A DNA stretch of 64,000 bases from Streptomyces hygroscopicus (GCA_002021875.1 CP018627.1:11408001-11472000); one strand, 5' to 3'; shown: positions 44,504 through 54,006, counted from the first letter of the stretch. The notes: generated by a model from the letters alone, not told the origin. Numbers and translations are program-made.

Positions 44504-45547
44504 TCACCAGCCCGGCTGGTCGAACCCGATGCCGGGGGCCGTCGGTGCCTGGACCAGCCCGTCGGCCCCCACCGCAGGCTCGCGCACCACGGGATTGGTG
44601 TACACCAGGGACTCGTAGTAGGTGGTGTTGGGTATCGCCATGCACAGATGGGCGTTGACCACTCCGGTGCCGTGCACCTCGGCCCGCAGCTGGTAGCTGT
44701 CGGCCAGATGCGCGATGCGCAGCGCCCCGGTGATCCCGCCCTTGTACTGCGCGCTGGTCCTGACCCGGCCCGCCGCGCCGGCCGCGATGAAGTCGCCGAC
44801 GTTCATGTGCGCGCCGTCGGAGGTCTCCGCGACCAACAGCGGGACCTCGGCCCGCTCGGCCAGCCAGCGGTAGGCGGTCACGCTGAACTCGCGCATCGGC
44901 TCCTCGTACCACAGGTAGCCGGCCTCGGACAGCGCACGGCCGAGGTAGACCGAGTCGGCGAGGTCGAACCCGGCCGAACCGTCGTACATCAGCGGGACGT
45001 CGTCACCGACATGCGCCCGCAGCTTCCGGCACAGCTCCGCGTCCGCCTTCGCGTCGCCCCAGCCGTGCAGCTTGATGGCGACGTAGCCCAACTCCAGGCA
45101 CTGGTCGGCCACATCGAGGTACTCCTCGACGCTGCCGAAGGTGACCGTACTCGCGTAGGCGGGAATGGCTTCGCGGTAGCCGCCCAGCAACTGGTGGACC
45201 GGCTGCCCGGCCACCTTGCCCGCCAGGTCCCACAACGCCACGTCGACCAGGCCGAGAGCATAGATCGGAAGCTCCTCGATGCGGTCCAGCTCCCACAGCC
45301 GATGCCACAGCAGCTCGCGCATCAGCGGATCGCGACCGGTCAGGTCCGCACGGATCCGCCGGTCAACCAGGTCGGAGACGATCAGTCCGCGCCGTGTGTG
45401 TGCCTCGCCGACGAGGCCCTCGTCGGTGTGGACGCGCAGGATTCCGCCCACCACCGCCGGCTCCGAGCCCGGCAGCCCGGCCCGCCACCGGAAGGGTGGC
45501 TGAGCGGGCAGGTCGACCAGTTCCACAGTCACATCGGTGATTCGCAT
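44504..45547 (-). CDS. Mandelate racemase/enolase-superfamily sugar-acid dehydratase-like enzyme
   Basis: A 347-aa enolase-superfamily member. The capping domain is residues ~1-115; the barrel has the Lys strand GYVAIKLHGWG and the metal ligands Asp in PLMYDGSAG, Glu in YLWYEEPM and Glu in LVAETSDG. The general base His is in AEVHGTG. The Asp that normally pairs with that His, five residues before the GG of the seventh strand, is a Ser here (RTSAQYKGGIT), so chemistry may differ from classical dehydratases. By context it acts on an aldonic acid, perhaps L-fuconate. It is divergent from the Opp-type operon. Confidence 0.8.
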   Translation of the reverse strand: MRITDVTVELVDLPAQPPFRWRAGLPGSEPAVVGGILRVHTDEGLVGEAHTRRGLIVSDLVDRRIRADLTGRDPLMRELLWHRLWELDRIEELPIYALGLVDVALWDLAGKVAGQPVHQLLGGYREAIPAYASTVTFGSVEEYLDVADQCLELGYVAIKLHGWGDAKADAELCRKLRAHVGDDVPLMYDGSAGFDLADSVYLGRALSEAGYLWYEEPMREFSVTAYRWLAERAEVPLLVAETSDGAHMNVGDFIAAGAAGRVRTSAQYKGGITGALRIAHLADSYQLRAEVHGTGVVNAHLCMAIPNTTYYESLVYTNPVVREPAVGADGLVQAPTAPGIGFDQPGW

Positions 45548-45685
45548 GGATGTCCTTCACGGCTGGAGGCTCCGGGGGCAGGAGCGGGTGTCGTCGCCGG
45601 GCTGGCGTCCCGCCCGGACGAGATGGTTGAGGATGGGTCGGGGTGCGACCTCGTACCCCGCGTCCTGGCTGCGGCGCCCCGTCGT

Positions 45686-45766
45686 ATGTTTCCGATACAT
45701 AATTCGATTCCGGCTCAGTGAATCACATCCAAACTCTTGACGCCAGGATCCGGCAACCCCAGACTT
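45686..45766. promoter_or_regulatory. Divergent control region with palindromic operator (left copy)
   Basis: The near-perfect palindrome ATGTTTCCGATACAT (45686-45700) ends 36 nt before TTGACG (45737-45742); AGACTT (45761-45766) follows after 18 bp and would drive the ABC operon rightward. On the other strand TGTGAT (45727-45722) could be the -10 for the enolase gene. The reverse complement of this region recurs at 55636-55731. Confidence 0.65.
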
Positions 45767-45889
45767 TTCCCCATCCCAGTTGGGTTGTTGTGTCGGGGTG
45801 TCGTCGCGGGGCCGTGTTCCGGAGGCCGCCGTCGAACCCCCGTGCCTGAGGCGGACCTCCAGGAAAGTCAGCACAGTTCAGTCTCGTGA

Positions 45890-45909
45890 GATCTGACATG
45901 TGTCAGATC
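45890..45909. promoter_or_regulatory. Perfect palindrome in the ABC operon leader
   Basis: GATCTGACATGTGTCAGATC: two 9-bp arms (GATCTGACA and TGTCAGATC) around TG. About 120 nt downstream of the predicted start site. A related half occurs at 55491-55510 before the Gfo/Idh gene. It looks like a dimer-binding operator, possibly for the GntR regulator at 55797. Confidence 0.6.
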
Positions 45910-45973
45910 TATCCCCTCTACGTCATGTGCTCGTGACCGAGTAACCGGTCCTGCCCCGCCAGAGGAGTTCTCC

Positions 45974-46183
45974 GTGCAGAAGCGGCCGCATACCGCTGCA
46001 GGAACGGCTACAGCGGCGTTCCCCCTGGCCGTGGTGGCGCATCGGCCTGGGCGAGACCGTCACCGTCACCCGGCGGGTCACCCCGCCGACGAGCGTCGCG
46101 GCCACACGGATCAGCGTGCCGGGCGCAGGTGCCCCGTCGCGATGCCCCTGACCCCGCACCTCTGCTCCGCCGCCATCGGCTGA
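45974..46183 (+). CDS. Possible small leader ORF, 69 codons
   Basis: GAGGAG lies six bases before a GTG that opens a 69-codon frame (VQKRPHTAAGTATAAFPLAV...). It is inside the ~500-nt leader of the ABC operon. Its composition is not convincing and nothing homologous comes to mind; in another frame the same DNA reads WRIGLGETVTVTRRVTPPT, so it may instead be a frameshifted relic. Low confidence. Confidence 0.22.
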   Translation: MQKRPHTAAGTATAAFPLAVVAHRPGRDRHRHPAGHPADERRGHTDQRAGRRCPVAMPLTPHLCSAAIG

Positions 46184-46278
46184 TCCGGTGCGCCCAGGTC
46201 CGGCGCCTCGGCACGCCGGACCTCGGGCCACAGACACCGACCGGTTCCACCACGGCACCACCGACGAAAGGAGCGGGG

Positions 46279-47358
46279 ATGGCTGCGACACGAGCGGCGC
46301 CCGTGCAGGCGCCGACACAACTCGGCAAGTACCGCGGCCCACGCACCGGATCACGCGCGGGCTGGACCTTCCTGCTGCGCCGCCTGGGGTTCTACCTGGT
46401 GACCGCCTGGGCCGCCATCACGCTGAACTTCCTGATCCCGCGATTCATGCCGGGCGACCCCGCGGTCGCGCTCATGAAGAACCTTCAGCAGGCCTCCGGC
46501 ACCGTGCCGAACGCGGCGGCGATGCAGGCGGTGCGGATGTTCTACGGCGATCCCCAGCAGAACCTCCTCCAGCAATACCTGGAGTACTGGAAGAGCCTGG
46601 CGCACTTCGACTTCGGTCTCTCGGTGAGCCACTACCCGACCCCGGTCTCCGACATCGTACTCGAGGCACTGCCGTGGACCGTCCTGCTGGCCGGCACCAC
46701 CACCGTGATCGGATGGCTCCTTGGCACCTTGCTGGGCGCCTTCCTGGGGTGGAAGCCCGGCGGCCGGGCCGACTCGCTGCTGACCCCGGTCACTGCCTTC
46801 TTCTACTCGCTGCCGCCGTTCTGGCTGGCGCTCCTGGTGGTCTACGTATTCGGCTTCACCCTCGGCTGGTTCCCCATCTCCGGCGGCTACGACCCGGACG
46901 TCCCGTTCCAGCTGAACAACCTGTGGTTCCTGCTCAGCGTGTTGCGCTACGGCGCGCTGCCGGCCTTCACACTGATCTTCATCGGGATCAACGGCTGGCT
47001 GTTCGCCATGCGCAACGTCATGGTCACCACCGTCGGTGAGGACTACGTGCTGCTGGCCCGCGCCAAGGGGCTGCGCCCGCATCGGGTGATGCTGCGGTAC
47101 GCCGCACGCAACGCGCTCCTGCCCAACGTCAGCGGTCTCGCCCTGGCGCTCGGCAGCATCTTCGGCGGCGTCATCGTCGCCGAGATCGTCTTTACCTACC
47201 CCGGCCTGGGCTACGTACTGTTCCAGGCCGTCAGCAGCCACGACTTCCCGCTGATGCAGACGATCTTCCTGCTGATCACCCTGGGTGTGCTGGCCGCCAA
47301 CCTGATCGCCGACTCGACCTACGTGCTGCTCGACCCGCGCACCCGGGAGCAGCGATGA
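46279..47358 (+). CDS. ABC importer permease, DppB/OppB type
   Basis: A 359-aa permease with a polar N-terminus and six membrane segments. RFMPGDPAVALM and YVLLARAKGLRPHRVMLRYA are the typical OppB tracts, the second being the ATPase-coupling loop. GAAAGGAG precedes the ATG at 46279. First of five overlapping importer genes of the oligopeptide type. This class also carries oligosaccharides and plant-like di-sugars, as the GH35 neighbour suggests here. Confidence 0.9.
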   Translation: MAATRAAPVQAPTQLGKYRGPRTGSRAGWTFLLRRLGFYLVTAWAAITLNFLIPRFMPGDPAVALMKNLQQASGTVPNAAAMQAVRMFYGDPQQNLLQQYLEYWKSLAHFDFGLSVSHYPTPVSDIVLEALPWTVLLAGTTTVIGWLLGTLLGAFLGWKPGGRADSLLTPVTAFFYSLPPFWLALLVVYVFGFTLGWFPISGGYDPDVPFQLNNLWFLLSVLRYGALPAFTLIFIGINGWLFAMRNVMVTTVGEDYVLLARAKGLRPHRVMLRYAARNALLPNVSGLALALGSIFGGVIVAEIVFTYPGLGYVLFQAVSSHDFPLMQTIFLLITLGVLAANLIADSTYVLLDPRTREQR

Positions 47359-48275
47359 GGCAGTTCCTGACCAATGGCAAGGTCCGCATCGGGCTCGCGG
47401 TCTTCGGTGCCTTCCTGCTGATCGCTCTCATCGGGCCGTGGCTGGTGAGTTCGGTCCTGGGCACCGACCCGCACCGGATCGACTACGACGCCCTGGGGGC
47501 GGCGCCCGGTGGGGAGCATCTGCTCGGCACCACCACCTCGGGCCAGGACGTGCTGGCCCAACTGATCACCGGTTGCCGGGGATCCGTCGCGGTGGGCCTG
47601 CTCTCCGGCGTCCTGGCCGTCGGGGTGGCCGCACTCGTCGGCGTGACCGGCGGCTTCATCGGCGGACGCACCGACCAGCTGCTCACCGCGGTCACCAACA
47701 TCTTCGCCACCCTGCCCAGCTTCCCGCTGATGCTGATCGTGGCCGGATACATGGCCAACGTGGGCCCGGTCGCCATCGCCCTGTTGATCGGGCTCTTCGA
47801 ATGGCCCGTCTGCGCCCGCTATCTGCGTGCCCAGACCCTCTCGCTGCGCGGGCGTGACTTCGTCCAGGCCCTGCGCATGGTCGGCGAGAGCCGCTGGCGG
47901 ATGGTGCTGGTGGAGATCATGCCGCACCTGACCGGCATCCTCTCCTCGCTGTTCCTGCGGGCCGTGGTGACCGGGGTGTTCACCGAGGCCGGGCTGCGCT
48001 TCCTGGGCATCGGCGGCGGTGACAGCGTCACCTGGGGCACCATGATCGCCTTCGCCCAGCAGCAGGAGGGCGTGGTGCGGGGCATGTGGTGGTGGTTCGC
48101 GCCGCCGGGCCTGTTCATCGCGCTGCTCGGGACGGCCACCGCACTGGTCAACTTCGGCCTCGACGAGATCGGCAACCCCGTACTGCGGCACAGCAGTCGA
48201 GCCGCGGTACGGCGCGCCACCGCACACATGGCCGCACGCCGGGACCGTACGAACACCGTGGAGGTTGCCTCATGA
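47355..48275 (+). CDS. ABC importer permease, DppC/OppC type
   Basis: A 306-aa permease overlapping OppB by 4 bp. The family signature HLLGTTTSGQDVLAQLITG (with the characteristic GTTxxGQDV) is near residue 55, and RYLRAQTLSLRGRDFVQALR is the coupling loop. Forms the channel with the preceding gene. Confidence 0.9.
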   Translation: MRQFLTNGKVRIGLAVFGAFLLIALIGPWLVSSVLGTDPHRIDYDALGAAPGGEHLLGTTTSGQDVLAQLITGCRGSVAVGLLSGVLAVGVAALVGVTGGFIGGRTDQLLTAVTNIFATLPSFPLMLIVAGYMANVGPVAIALLIGLFEWPVCARYLRAQTLSLRGRDFVQALRMVGESRWRMVLVEIMPHLTGILSSLFLRAVVTGVFTEAGLRFLGIGGGDSVTWGTMIAFAQQQEGVVRGMWWWFAPPGLFIALLGTATALVNFGLDEIGNPVLRHSSRAAVRRATAHMAARRDRTNTVEVAS

Positions 48276-49342
48276 CCGCCCGTCCCCTCGATACCGCCCG
48301 GTCGGCGAGCACGCCATCTTCCGCACTGCGCGGTGAGCCGCTTCTCGACGTGTCGCGGCTGACGGTGGAGTACGTCACCGAGCGGGGGGCGGTAGCCGCC
48401 TGCAACGAGGTGTCCTTCACCCTGCGACGCGGCGAGATCCTCGGGCTGGCGGGGGAGTCCGGTTCCGGGAAGAGCAGCCTGATCACCGCGTTGACCAGAC
48501 TGCAGCGACTGCCCGCGCTGACCACCGGCGGGGAGATCCGGTACCACACCCGCGATGGACACCTGCTCGACCTGGTCACCCTGGACGAACGCCGGCTGCG
48601 CCCACTGCGCTGGACCGAACTCGCGATCGTGCTGCAGAGCGCGATGGCCGCCTTCAACCCGGTGATGCGCCTCAAGGCGCAGTTCGCCGACGTGATGGTC
48701 GAGCATCAGCCCGGTATCACCAGGGACGAGGTGGCCGAGCGGACCGGCCGACTGCTGCGCATGGTGGGCATCGCGCCCGAACGCGCGCACTCCTACCCGC
48801 ACGAACTCTCCGGCGGAATGCGCCAACGGGCCCTCATCGCGCTCGCCCTGGCATGCGAACCCGAGCTCGTCGTCATGGACGAACCAACCACCGCGGTAGA
48901 CGTGGTGATGCAGCGTCAGATCCTGGCCCAGATTCTGCGCCTGCAGCGCCGACTGGGCTTCGCCGTCGTCTTCGTGACCCACGACCTGTCCTTGCTGATG
49001 GAGATCGCCGACCGGATCGCCATCATGTACGCCGGCCGGATCGTGGAGATCGGCGGGCCCCAGCAGCTCTACACCGACCCCCTCCACCCGTACACCCGAG
49101 GTCTGCGCGACGCCTTCCCGCCGCTGCACGCCCCGCTGACGAAGCTGGCCGGAATCCCGGGCAGCCCACCCGACCTGCGAGACCCACCGCCCGGCTGCGC
49201 CTTCCACCCCCGCTGTGCCCAGCGCCTGCCGGAGTGCGAGCAGGTTCTGCCACGTCTGCACCAGATCCTGCCGCAGCACGGCGAGCGGCAGGTGGCCTGT
49301 CTGCTGCACGATTCCATCGACCCCGACGGGGAGGCAGCATGA
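48272..49342 (+). CDS. ABC importer ATPase, DppD/OppD type
   Basis: A 356-aa ATPase: Walker A in GESGSGKSSL, signature LSGGMRQR, Walker B LVVMDEPTT, switch His in VTHDLS. The C-terminal oligopeptide-transporter domain has CAFHPRCAQRLPEC, which in this family may bind an iron-sulfur cluster. It overlaps both neighbours. In contrast to the two other importers in the window, this one has dedicated ATPases. Confidence 0.92.
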   Translation: MTARPLDTARSASTPSSALRGEPLLDVSRLTVEYVTERGAVAACNEVSFTLRRGEILGLAGESGSGKSSLITALTRLQRLPALTTGGEIRYHTRDGHLLDLVTLDERRLRPLRWTELAIVLQSAMAAFNPVMRLKAQFADVMVEHQPGITRDEVAERTGRLLRMVGIAPERAHSYPHELSGGMRQRALIALALACEPELVVMDEPTTAVDVVMQRQILAQILRLQRRLGFAVVFVTHDLSLLMEIADRIAIMYAGRIVEIGGPQQLYTDPLHPYTRGLRDAFPPLHAPLTKLAGIPGSPPDLRDPPPGCAFHPRCAQRLPECEQVLPRLHQILPQHGERQVACLLHDSIDPDGEAA

Positions 49343-50391
49343 CAACGACCGCCCCCACCTCCGATGCCACCGACGAGCCCGCCCTGCTGGCCGCGGTGGA
49401 CGTCAGCAAACACTTCACCGTGCGCGACCAGCTGGGCCGCAAGGCCACCGTGCGTGCCGTCGAGCACGCCTCAGTGGCGCTGCACCGCGGGCGCGTGGTG
49501 GCCCTGGTGGGCGAGAGCGGCAGCGGGAAGACCACGCTGGCCCGGATGCTGGCCCAGTTCCACCCCGTCAGCTCCGGGGAGATCCGGCTGGCAGGGCACC
49601 GCGCACCGCCCGCCGGGCGCGGCTATTTCCGCCAGGTGCAGCTGATTTTCCAGGACCCGTTCTCCTCGTTGAACAACCTTCACCGGGTGCGGCATATCCT
49701 CGGGCGAGTCCTGCGCGTCCACGGCCACGCTCACACCCGCGCCGAGGTGGCGGAGCAGGTGCTGTCGCTGCTGAACCGGGTCAACCTCACCCCGGCCGAG
49801 GAGTTCATCGACAAGCGTCCGCGCGAGATGTCCGGGGGCCAGCTGCAGCGCGTGGCCATCGCCCGGGCACTGGCGGTGCGCCCGACGGTGCTCCTCGGCG
49901 ACGAGCCGATCAGCATGCTGGACGTCTCCATCCGCCTCGACGTGCTCAACCTGCTGGCCCGGCTGTGCGACGAAGAGGGCCTGGCCCTGCTCTACATCAC
50001 CCACGACATCGCCAGCGCGCGCTACCTGTGCGACGAGGTGCAGGTGATGTACGCCGGGCAGACGGTCGAGGGCGGGCCCAAGGAAGCGGTGATCCAGTCT
50101 CCCAAGCACCCTTACACCCGCCTGCTGATCGACTCCTCGCCCGACCCCGACCGGACCGGACGCGGCCTGCGCGACCAGGAGGACGCCGAGGACCTGGGGG
50201 AGCCGCCCAACCTGACCGCGCCGCCCGACGGATGCCGGTTCCACCCCCGCTGCCCGTTCGCCATGGACGATTGCCGGCGCGCCTTCCCCGACCGCACCAC
50301 CTTCGCCGACGGCCAGTGGGCGCACTGCTGGCTGCACCAGCACGGCCGCTCGGCCGAGCTCGACAGGACAACCTCAAAGGAGCTTCCATGA
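49339..50391 (+). CDS. ABC importer ATPase, DppF/OppF type
   Basis: A 350-aa ATPase with Walker A GESGSGKTTL, signature MSGGQLQR, Walker B VLLGDEPISMLD (Gly-Asp in place of the usual hydrophobic-Asp lead), switch His ITHDIAS, and the C-terminal CRFHPRCPFAMDDC. Pairs with the preceding ATPase. Confidence 0.92.
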   Translation: MTTTAPTSDATDEPALLAAVDVSKHFTVRDQLGRKATVRAVEHASVALHRGRVVALVGESGSGKTTLARMLAQFHPVSSGEIRLAGHRAPPAGRGYFRQVQLIFQDPFSSLNNLHRVRHILGRVLRVHGHAHTRAEVAEQVLSLLNRVNLTPAEEFIDKRPREMSGGQLQRVAIARALAVRPTVLLGDEPISMLDVSIRLDVLNLLARLCDEEGLALLYITHDIASARYLCDEVQVMYAGQTVEGGPKEAVIQSPKHPYTRLLIDSSPDPDRTGRGLRDQEDAEDLGEPPNLTAPPDGCRFHPRCPFAMDDCRRAFPDRTTFADGQWAHCWLHQHGRSAELDRTTSKELP

Positions 50392-52049
50392 AACGCTTGA
50401 TGGCCGTGGCCGCCGCGGTCCTGGCCACCGCGGTGCTGGCCACCGCCGGTCTGCTGACCGGGTGCAGCACCGCCAAGTCGGACGGGTCCGGAGCCAAGGC
50501 CACGAGCACCGTGCGTCTCACCACCCACCCGACGCAGGCCTTCCAGGCCGGATGGAACCCGTTTGCCGCCCAGCTCAACGCCGGAGTGTCCTTCTTCTAC
50601 GAGCCGCTGATGCGGGTCAACGCCCAGAATCCCTCACCACAGCCGTGGCTGGCGGACTCATGGAAGTTCAGCGACGGCGGGAAGACCCTCACCTTCCGAC
50701 TGCACCCCGGAGTGAAGTGGTCGGACGGGAAACCGCTCACCGCCAAGGACGTGAAGTTCAGCTTGGAAGTGCCCCTCGAACACCCCGAGTTGAACCTCGC
50801 CGGCGCGCCCTACACCTCGGTCGACGCACCCGACGCGAACACCGTGGTGGTGCACTACCCGAAGGTCGGCTACAGCGACCTCGGCTCCTTCAAGAACCGC
50901 AACATCTACCCCCAGCACATCTGGGCCGCCCGGAACCTGAAGACGGACCAGAACCTCAAGCCGGTCGGCAGCGGCCCGGTCACCCTGGACTCCTTCAGCC
51001 CGCAGCAGATCACCCTCAAGATCCGCAAGGACTATTGGAACGGCTCGTTCCCGGCCGTCAAGAAGGTCGCCATCGTCGCGGCGCAGGAGTCCAGCACTCG
51101 CAGCCTGCTGCTGAAGGACAAACTCGACTGGAGCACCATGTCCTGGCAGGGCGCGGAGAAGAACTACGTCGCTCTGGACCCCGAGCACCACAAGTACCAG
51201 GTCTACCCCCTGCTGGGGTCCGAGGGCGTGCTGTTCAACATGAAGAAGGGACCGACCACCGATGTGCACGTCCGCCAGGCCCTGACCAAGGCGGTCGATG
51301 TGACCAAGGTGCTCAAGGTGATGGGGACGGGGCAACCCGCGGTCAACCCGTCCGGCCTGAACAACCAGGTCGGTGCCGCCTGGCTGCCCGCCGACCTCGC
51401 CGGCAAGACCCTCGAGCAGGACGCGGCGGGTGCCCGCGCCGAACTGGCCGCCGGGGGCTGGAGCGTGCGGGGCGGCAAGCTCAGCAAGGACGGCAAGAGC
51501 TATCCGCTGACGCTGAACGTCTACCAGCCCTACGCGAACTGGGTGGACATGGGCACCGCCCTGAAGGACCAGTGGAAGTCGGTCCTGAGCCTGGACGTCA
51601 CCGTCAACAACATGCCGGAGGCCACCTTCACGCAGAAGGAGCCGGTCGGTGACTTCTCGATGGAAACCGCGTTCACCCCGCCCTCCGCCGACGGCAGCAT
51701 CTTCGGCGCTCTGAACGCCTTCAGCAGCGACTACTACACCCCGCTCGGCAAGTCGGCCGCCAGTAACTTCGGCCGCTTCAACGACCCCGACTACAGTGCG
51801 CAGATCGTGAAGATGGCCACCGTCGACCCCGCCGACACCGCCCGGCTCAAGAAGCTGGCCGGCCCGGCGCTGAGGATTCTCGCCCGGCAGGCGCCGTTCA
51901 TCCCGATCGGCGGCTCGGCCTCGTTCGTCGACATCAACTCCAGCCACTTCACCGGCTGGCCGACCCCTGAGACCGCCAGGTACACGCCGTACACCTCCGC
52001 CGGTCCGGACACCACGCTGACCTTGCAGCGTCTGCGCTCGGCCTCCTGA
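50388..52049 (+). CDS. ABC importer solute-binding lipoprotein, family 5 (Dpp/Opp type)
   Basis: A 553-aa family 5 binding protein. Lipobox LLTGC, then FYEPLMRVNAQNPSPQPWLA and FRLHPGVKWSDGKPLTAKDV, the standard opening of the family. It overlaps the ATPase gene by 4 bp, with AAAGGAG upstream. Placed just before a cytoplasmic GH35 enzyme, it may bind a galactoside and not a peptide; sequence alone cannot decide. Confidence 0.9.
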   Translation: MKRLMAVAAAVLATAVLATAGLLTGCSTAKSDGSGAKATSTVRLTTHPTQAFQAGWNPFAAQLNAGVSFFYEPLMRVNAQNPSPQPWLADSWKFSDGGKTLTFRLHPGVKWSDGKPLTAKDVKFSLEVPLEHPELNLAGAPYTSVDAPDANTVVVHYPKVGYSDLGSFKNRNIYPQHIWAARNLKTDQNLKPVGSGPVTLDSFSPQQITLKIRKDYWNGSFPAVKKVAIVAAQESSTRSLLLKDKLDWSTMSWQGAEKNYVALDPEHHKYQVYPLLGSEGVLFNMKKGPTTDVHVRQALTKAVDVTKVLKVMGTGQPAVNPSGLNNQVGAAWLPADLAGKTLEQDAAGARAELAAGGWSVRGGKLSKDGKSYPLTLNVYQPYANWVDMGTALKDQWKSVLSLDVTVNNMPEATFTQKEPVGDFSMETAFTPPSADGSIFGALNAFSSDYYTPLGKSAASNFGRFNDPDYSAQIVKMATVDPADTARLKKLAGPALRILARQAPFIPIGGSASFVDINSSHFTGWPTPETARYTPYTSAGPDTTLTLQRLRSAS

Positions 52050-52133
52050 AAGCCCGGCGGGGCCGACGGGGGAGAGGCCGTCGTCCGCCCCGCCGCCACG
52101 CCCCCTGTCACCACCTGACCACCGGGAACAGTT

Positions 52134-53903
52134 GTGACCAATCCGCGCCCCGCCGCCGAACTGACCGTGACCGACCACGGCTTCCTGCGCGCCGGCCGCC
52201 CCCACCAGATCATCTCCGCCGCCATCCACTACTTCCGGGTCCACCCCGAACTGTGGGAGGACCGGCTGCTCCGCCTGCGCGCCATGGGCGTCAACACCAT
52301 CGAGACCTACATCGCCTGGAACCTGCACCAGCCGACCCCCGGCCGAACCGACTTCTCCGGTCAGGCCGACGTCACCCGCTTCATCCGTACCGCCGCACAC
52401 CTCGGCCTGGACGTGATCGTGCGGCCCGGCCCCTACATCTGCGCCGAGTGGGAGTTCGGGGGCCTGCCGGCCTGGCTCCTCGCCGATCCCGCGCTGCGTC
52501 TGCGCCGCACCGACGAGCGCTATCTGGCCGCCGTGGACGCCTGGTTCGACGAACTGGCCCCGGTCCTGCGCCCGCTCCTTGCCAGTCAGGGCGGACCGGT
52601 GGTCGCCGTCCAGGTCGAGAACGAGTACGGCAGTTACGGCACCGACACCGCCTACCTCGACCACCTGCGGCGGGGCTGGATACGACGCGGCGTGGACTGC
52701 CTCCTGTTCACCGCCGACGGCGCCACCGACGGCGTGCTGCGCGGTGGTGTCCTGCCCGGCACCTTGGCCACCGCAACCTTCGGCTCGCGGCCGAAGGAGG
52801 CGCTCGCCACGCTGCGCCGCCACCAGCCGACCGGCCCTCGGGTGTGCTCCGAGTACTGGCATGGGTGGTTCGACCACTGGGGCGAGCACCACCACGTCCG
52901 CGACCCGCACGAGGCCGCCGCGGAACTGGACTGGATGCTGGCCCAGGGCGCTTCGGTCAACATCTACATGGGCCATGGCGGCACGAACTTCGGCTGGTGG
53001 AACGGTGCCAACCGCGATGAGTCCGGCTACCGGCCCACCTGCACGAGCTACGACTACGACGCGCCGGTCGGCGAGGCAGGGGAGCTGACCGAGAAGTTCC
53101 ACGCCTTCCGAAACGTGATCGAGCGATACCGCGGCCCGGTCGGGCACGAGCCGCCCGCGCCGCCCGACCGGCTCGCCCCGCAGACGGTGCGCCCGAGCAG
53201 TGCGGTGGCGCTGCTGAACTGCCTGGACGCGCTGTCCACCCCGCAGCACCGGCTCTCGCCCGAGCCGATGGAGGCACTGGGCCAGTCACTCGGACTGATC
53301 CACTACCGCACACGGCTGCGCGGCCCGTTCCCCGACTCGACCCTGCGCGTGCACGGCCTCGCCGACCGCGCTCAGATGTTCCTGGACGGTGAGTTGCTCG
53401 GCATCCTGGAGCGTGACGGACCGTTGGACGCGCTGCCGATCAGCGTCCCCGAGACCGGCGCCGAGCTCGACCTGCTGGTGGAGAACATGGGCCGGGTCAA
53501 CTACGGCCCGTGGCTGGAGGATCGCAAGGGCGTCAGCGGCGGGATCCGGATCGACACCCAGTACCAGTTCGGCTGGGAGATCCGCCCCCTCCCGCTGACC
53601 GATCTGAGCGCCCTGCGATTCGGGGCGGCCCAAGTCGCCGAAGGCCCGGCCTTCCACCGGGCGGAGGTGGAGATCCCGGCCCCGGCCGACGGTTTCCTCG
53701 CCCTGCCGGGCTGGACCAAGGGCCAGGTCTGGCTCAACGGCTTCGCCCTCGGCCGCTACTGGGACCGCGGCCCGCAACGCACCCTTTACGCCCCTGCGCC
53801 GGTGTGGCGAGCCGGTCGCAACGAACTCGTGATCCTCGAACTGCACCGGCCGGGCGAGCGGATCGAGATCCACGACATGGCGGATCTGGGCCCCACAGGC
53901 TGA
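52134..53903 (+). CDS. GH35 beta-galactosidase, cytoplasmic
   Basis: A 589-aa GH35 enzyme without signal peptide. The barrel opens RAGRPHQIISAAIHYFRVHP and has RPGPYICAEWEFGGLPAWL. The acid/base Glu is in VQVENEYGSYG (E164) and the nucleophile in CSEYWHGWFDHWG (E240). Two beta domains follow, ending with the jelly-roll tract GQVWLNGFALGRYWDRGPQ. GTG start. With no export signal it should hydrolyse an imported galactoside, which fits the importer just upstream. It ends this operon. Confidence 0.92.
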   Translation: MTNPRPAAELTVTDHGFLRAGRPHQIISAAIHYFRVHPELWEDRLLRLRAMGVNTIETYIAWNLHQPTPGRTDFSGQADVTRFIRTAAHLGLDVIVRPGPYICAEWEFGGLPAWLLADPALRLRRTDERYLAAVDAWFDELAPVLRPLLASQGGPVVAVQVENEYGSYGTDTAYLDHLRRGWIRRGVDCLLFTADGATDGVLRGGVLPGTLATATFGSRPKEALATLRRHQPTGPRVCSEYWHGWFDHWGEHHHVRDPHEAAAELDWMLAQGASVNIYMGHGGTNFGWWNGANRDESGYRPTCTSYDYDAPVGEAGELTEKFHAFRNVIERYRGPVGHEPPAPPDRLAPQTVRPSSAVALLNCLDALSTPQHRLSPEPMEALGQSLGLIHYRTRLRGPFPDSTLRVHGLADRAQMFLDGELLGILERDGPLDALPISVPETGAELDLLVENMGRVNYGPWLEDRKGVSGGIRIDTQYQFGWEIRPLPLTDLSALRFGAAQVAEGPAFHRAEVEIPAPADGFLALPGWTKGQVWLNGFALGRYWDRGPQRTLYAPAPVWRAGRNELVILELHRPGERIEIHDMADLGPTG

Positions 53904-53918
53904 GCCGCCGCCCGACCG

Positions 53919-53957
53919 GGTGGCTCCGGTCCGGCCCCTTTCCGGACCGGAGCCACC
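53919..53957. terminator. Terminator after GH35
   Basis: A perfect 16-bp stem (53919-53934 with 53942-53957) and a 7-nt loop between the convergent GH35 and Gfo/Idh genes. Confidence 0.8.
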
Positions 53958-54006
53958 TTGCCCTGGCGCGCTCGGCACCAGGGTCACCAACACCCTGCCG
54001 ACATGC

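Noticed and set aside
50658..53249. An 863-codon open frame on the minus strand opposite the binding protein and GH35
   Set aside because: Codon-bias shadow; it crosses two real genes and has no known motif.
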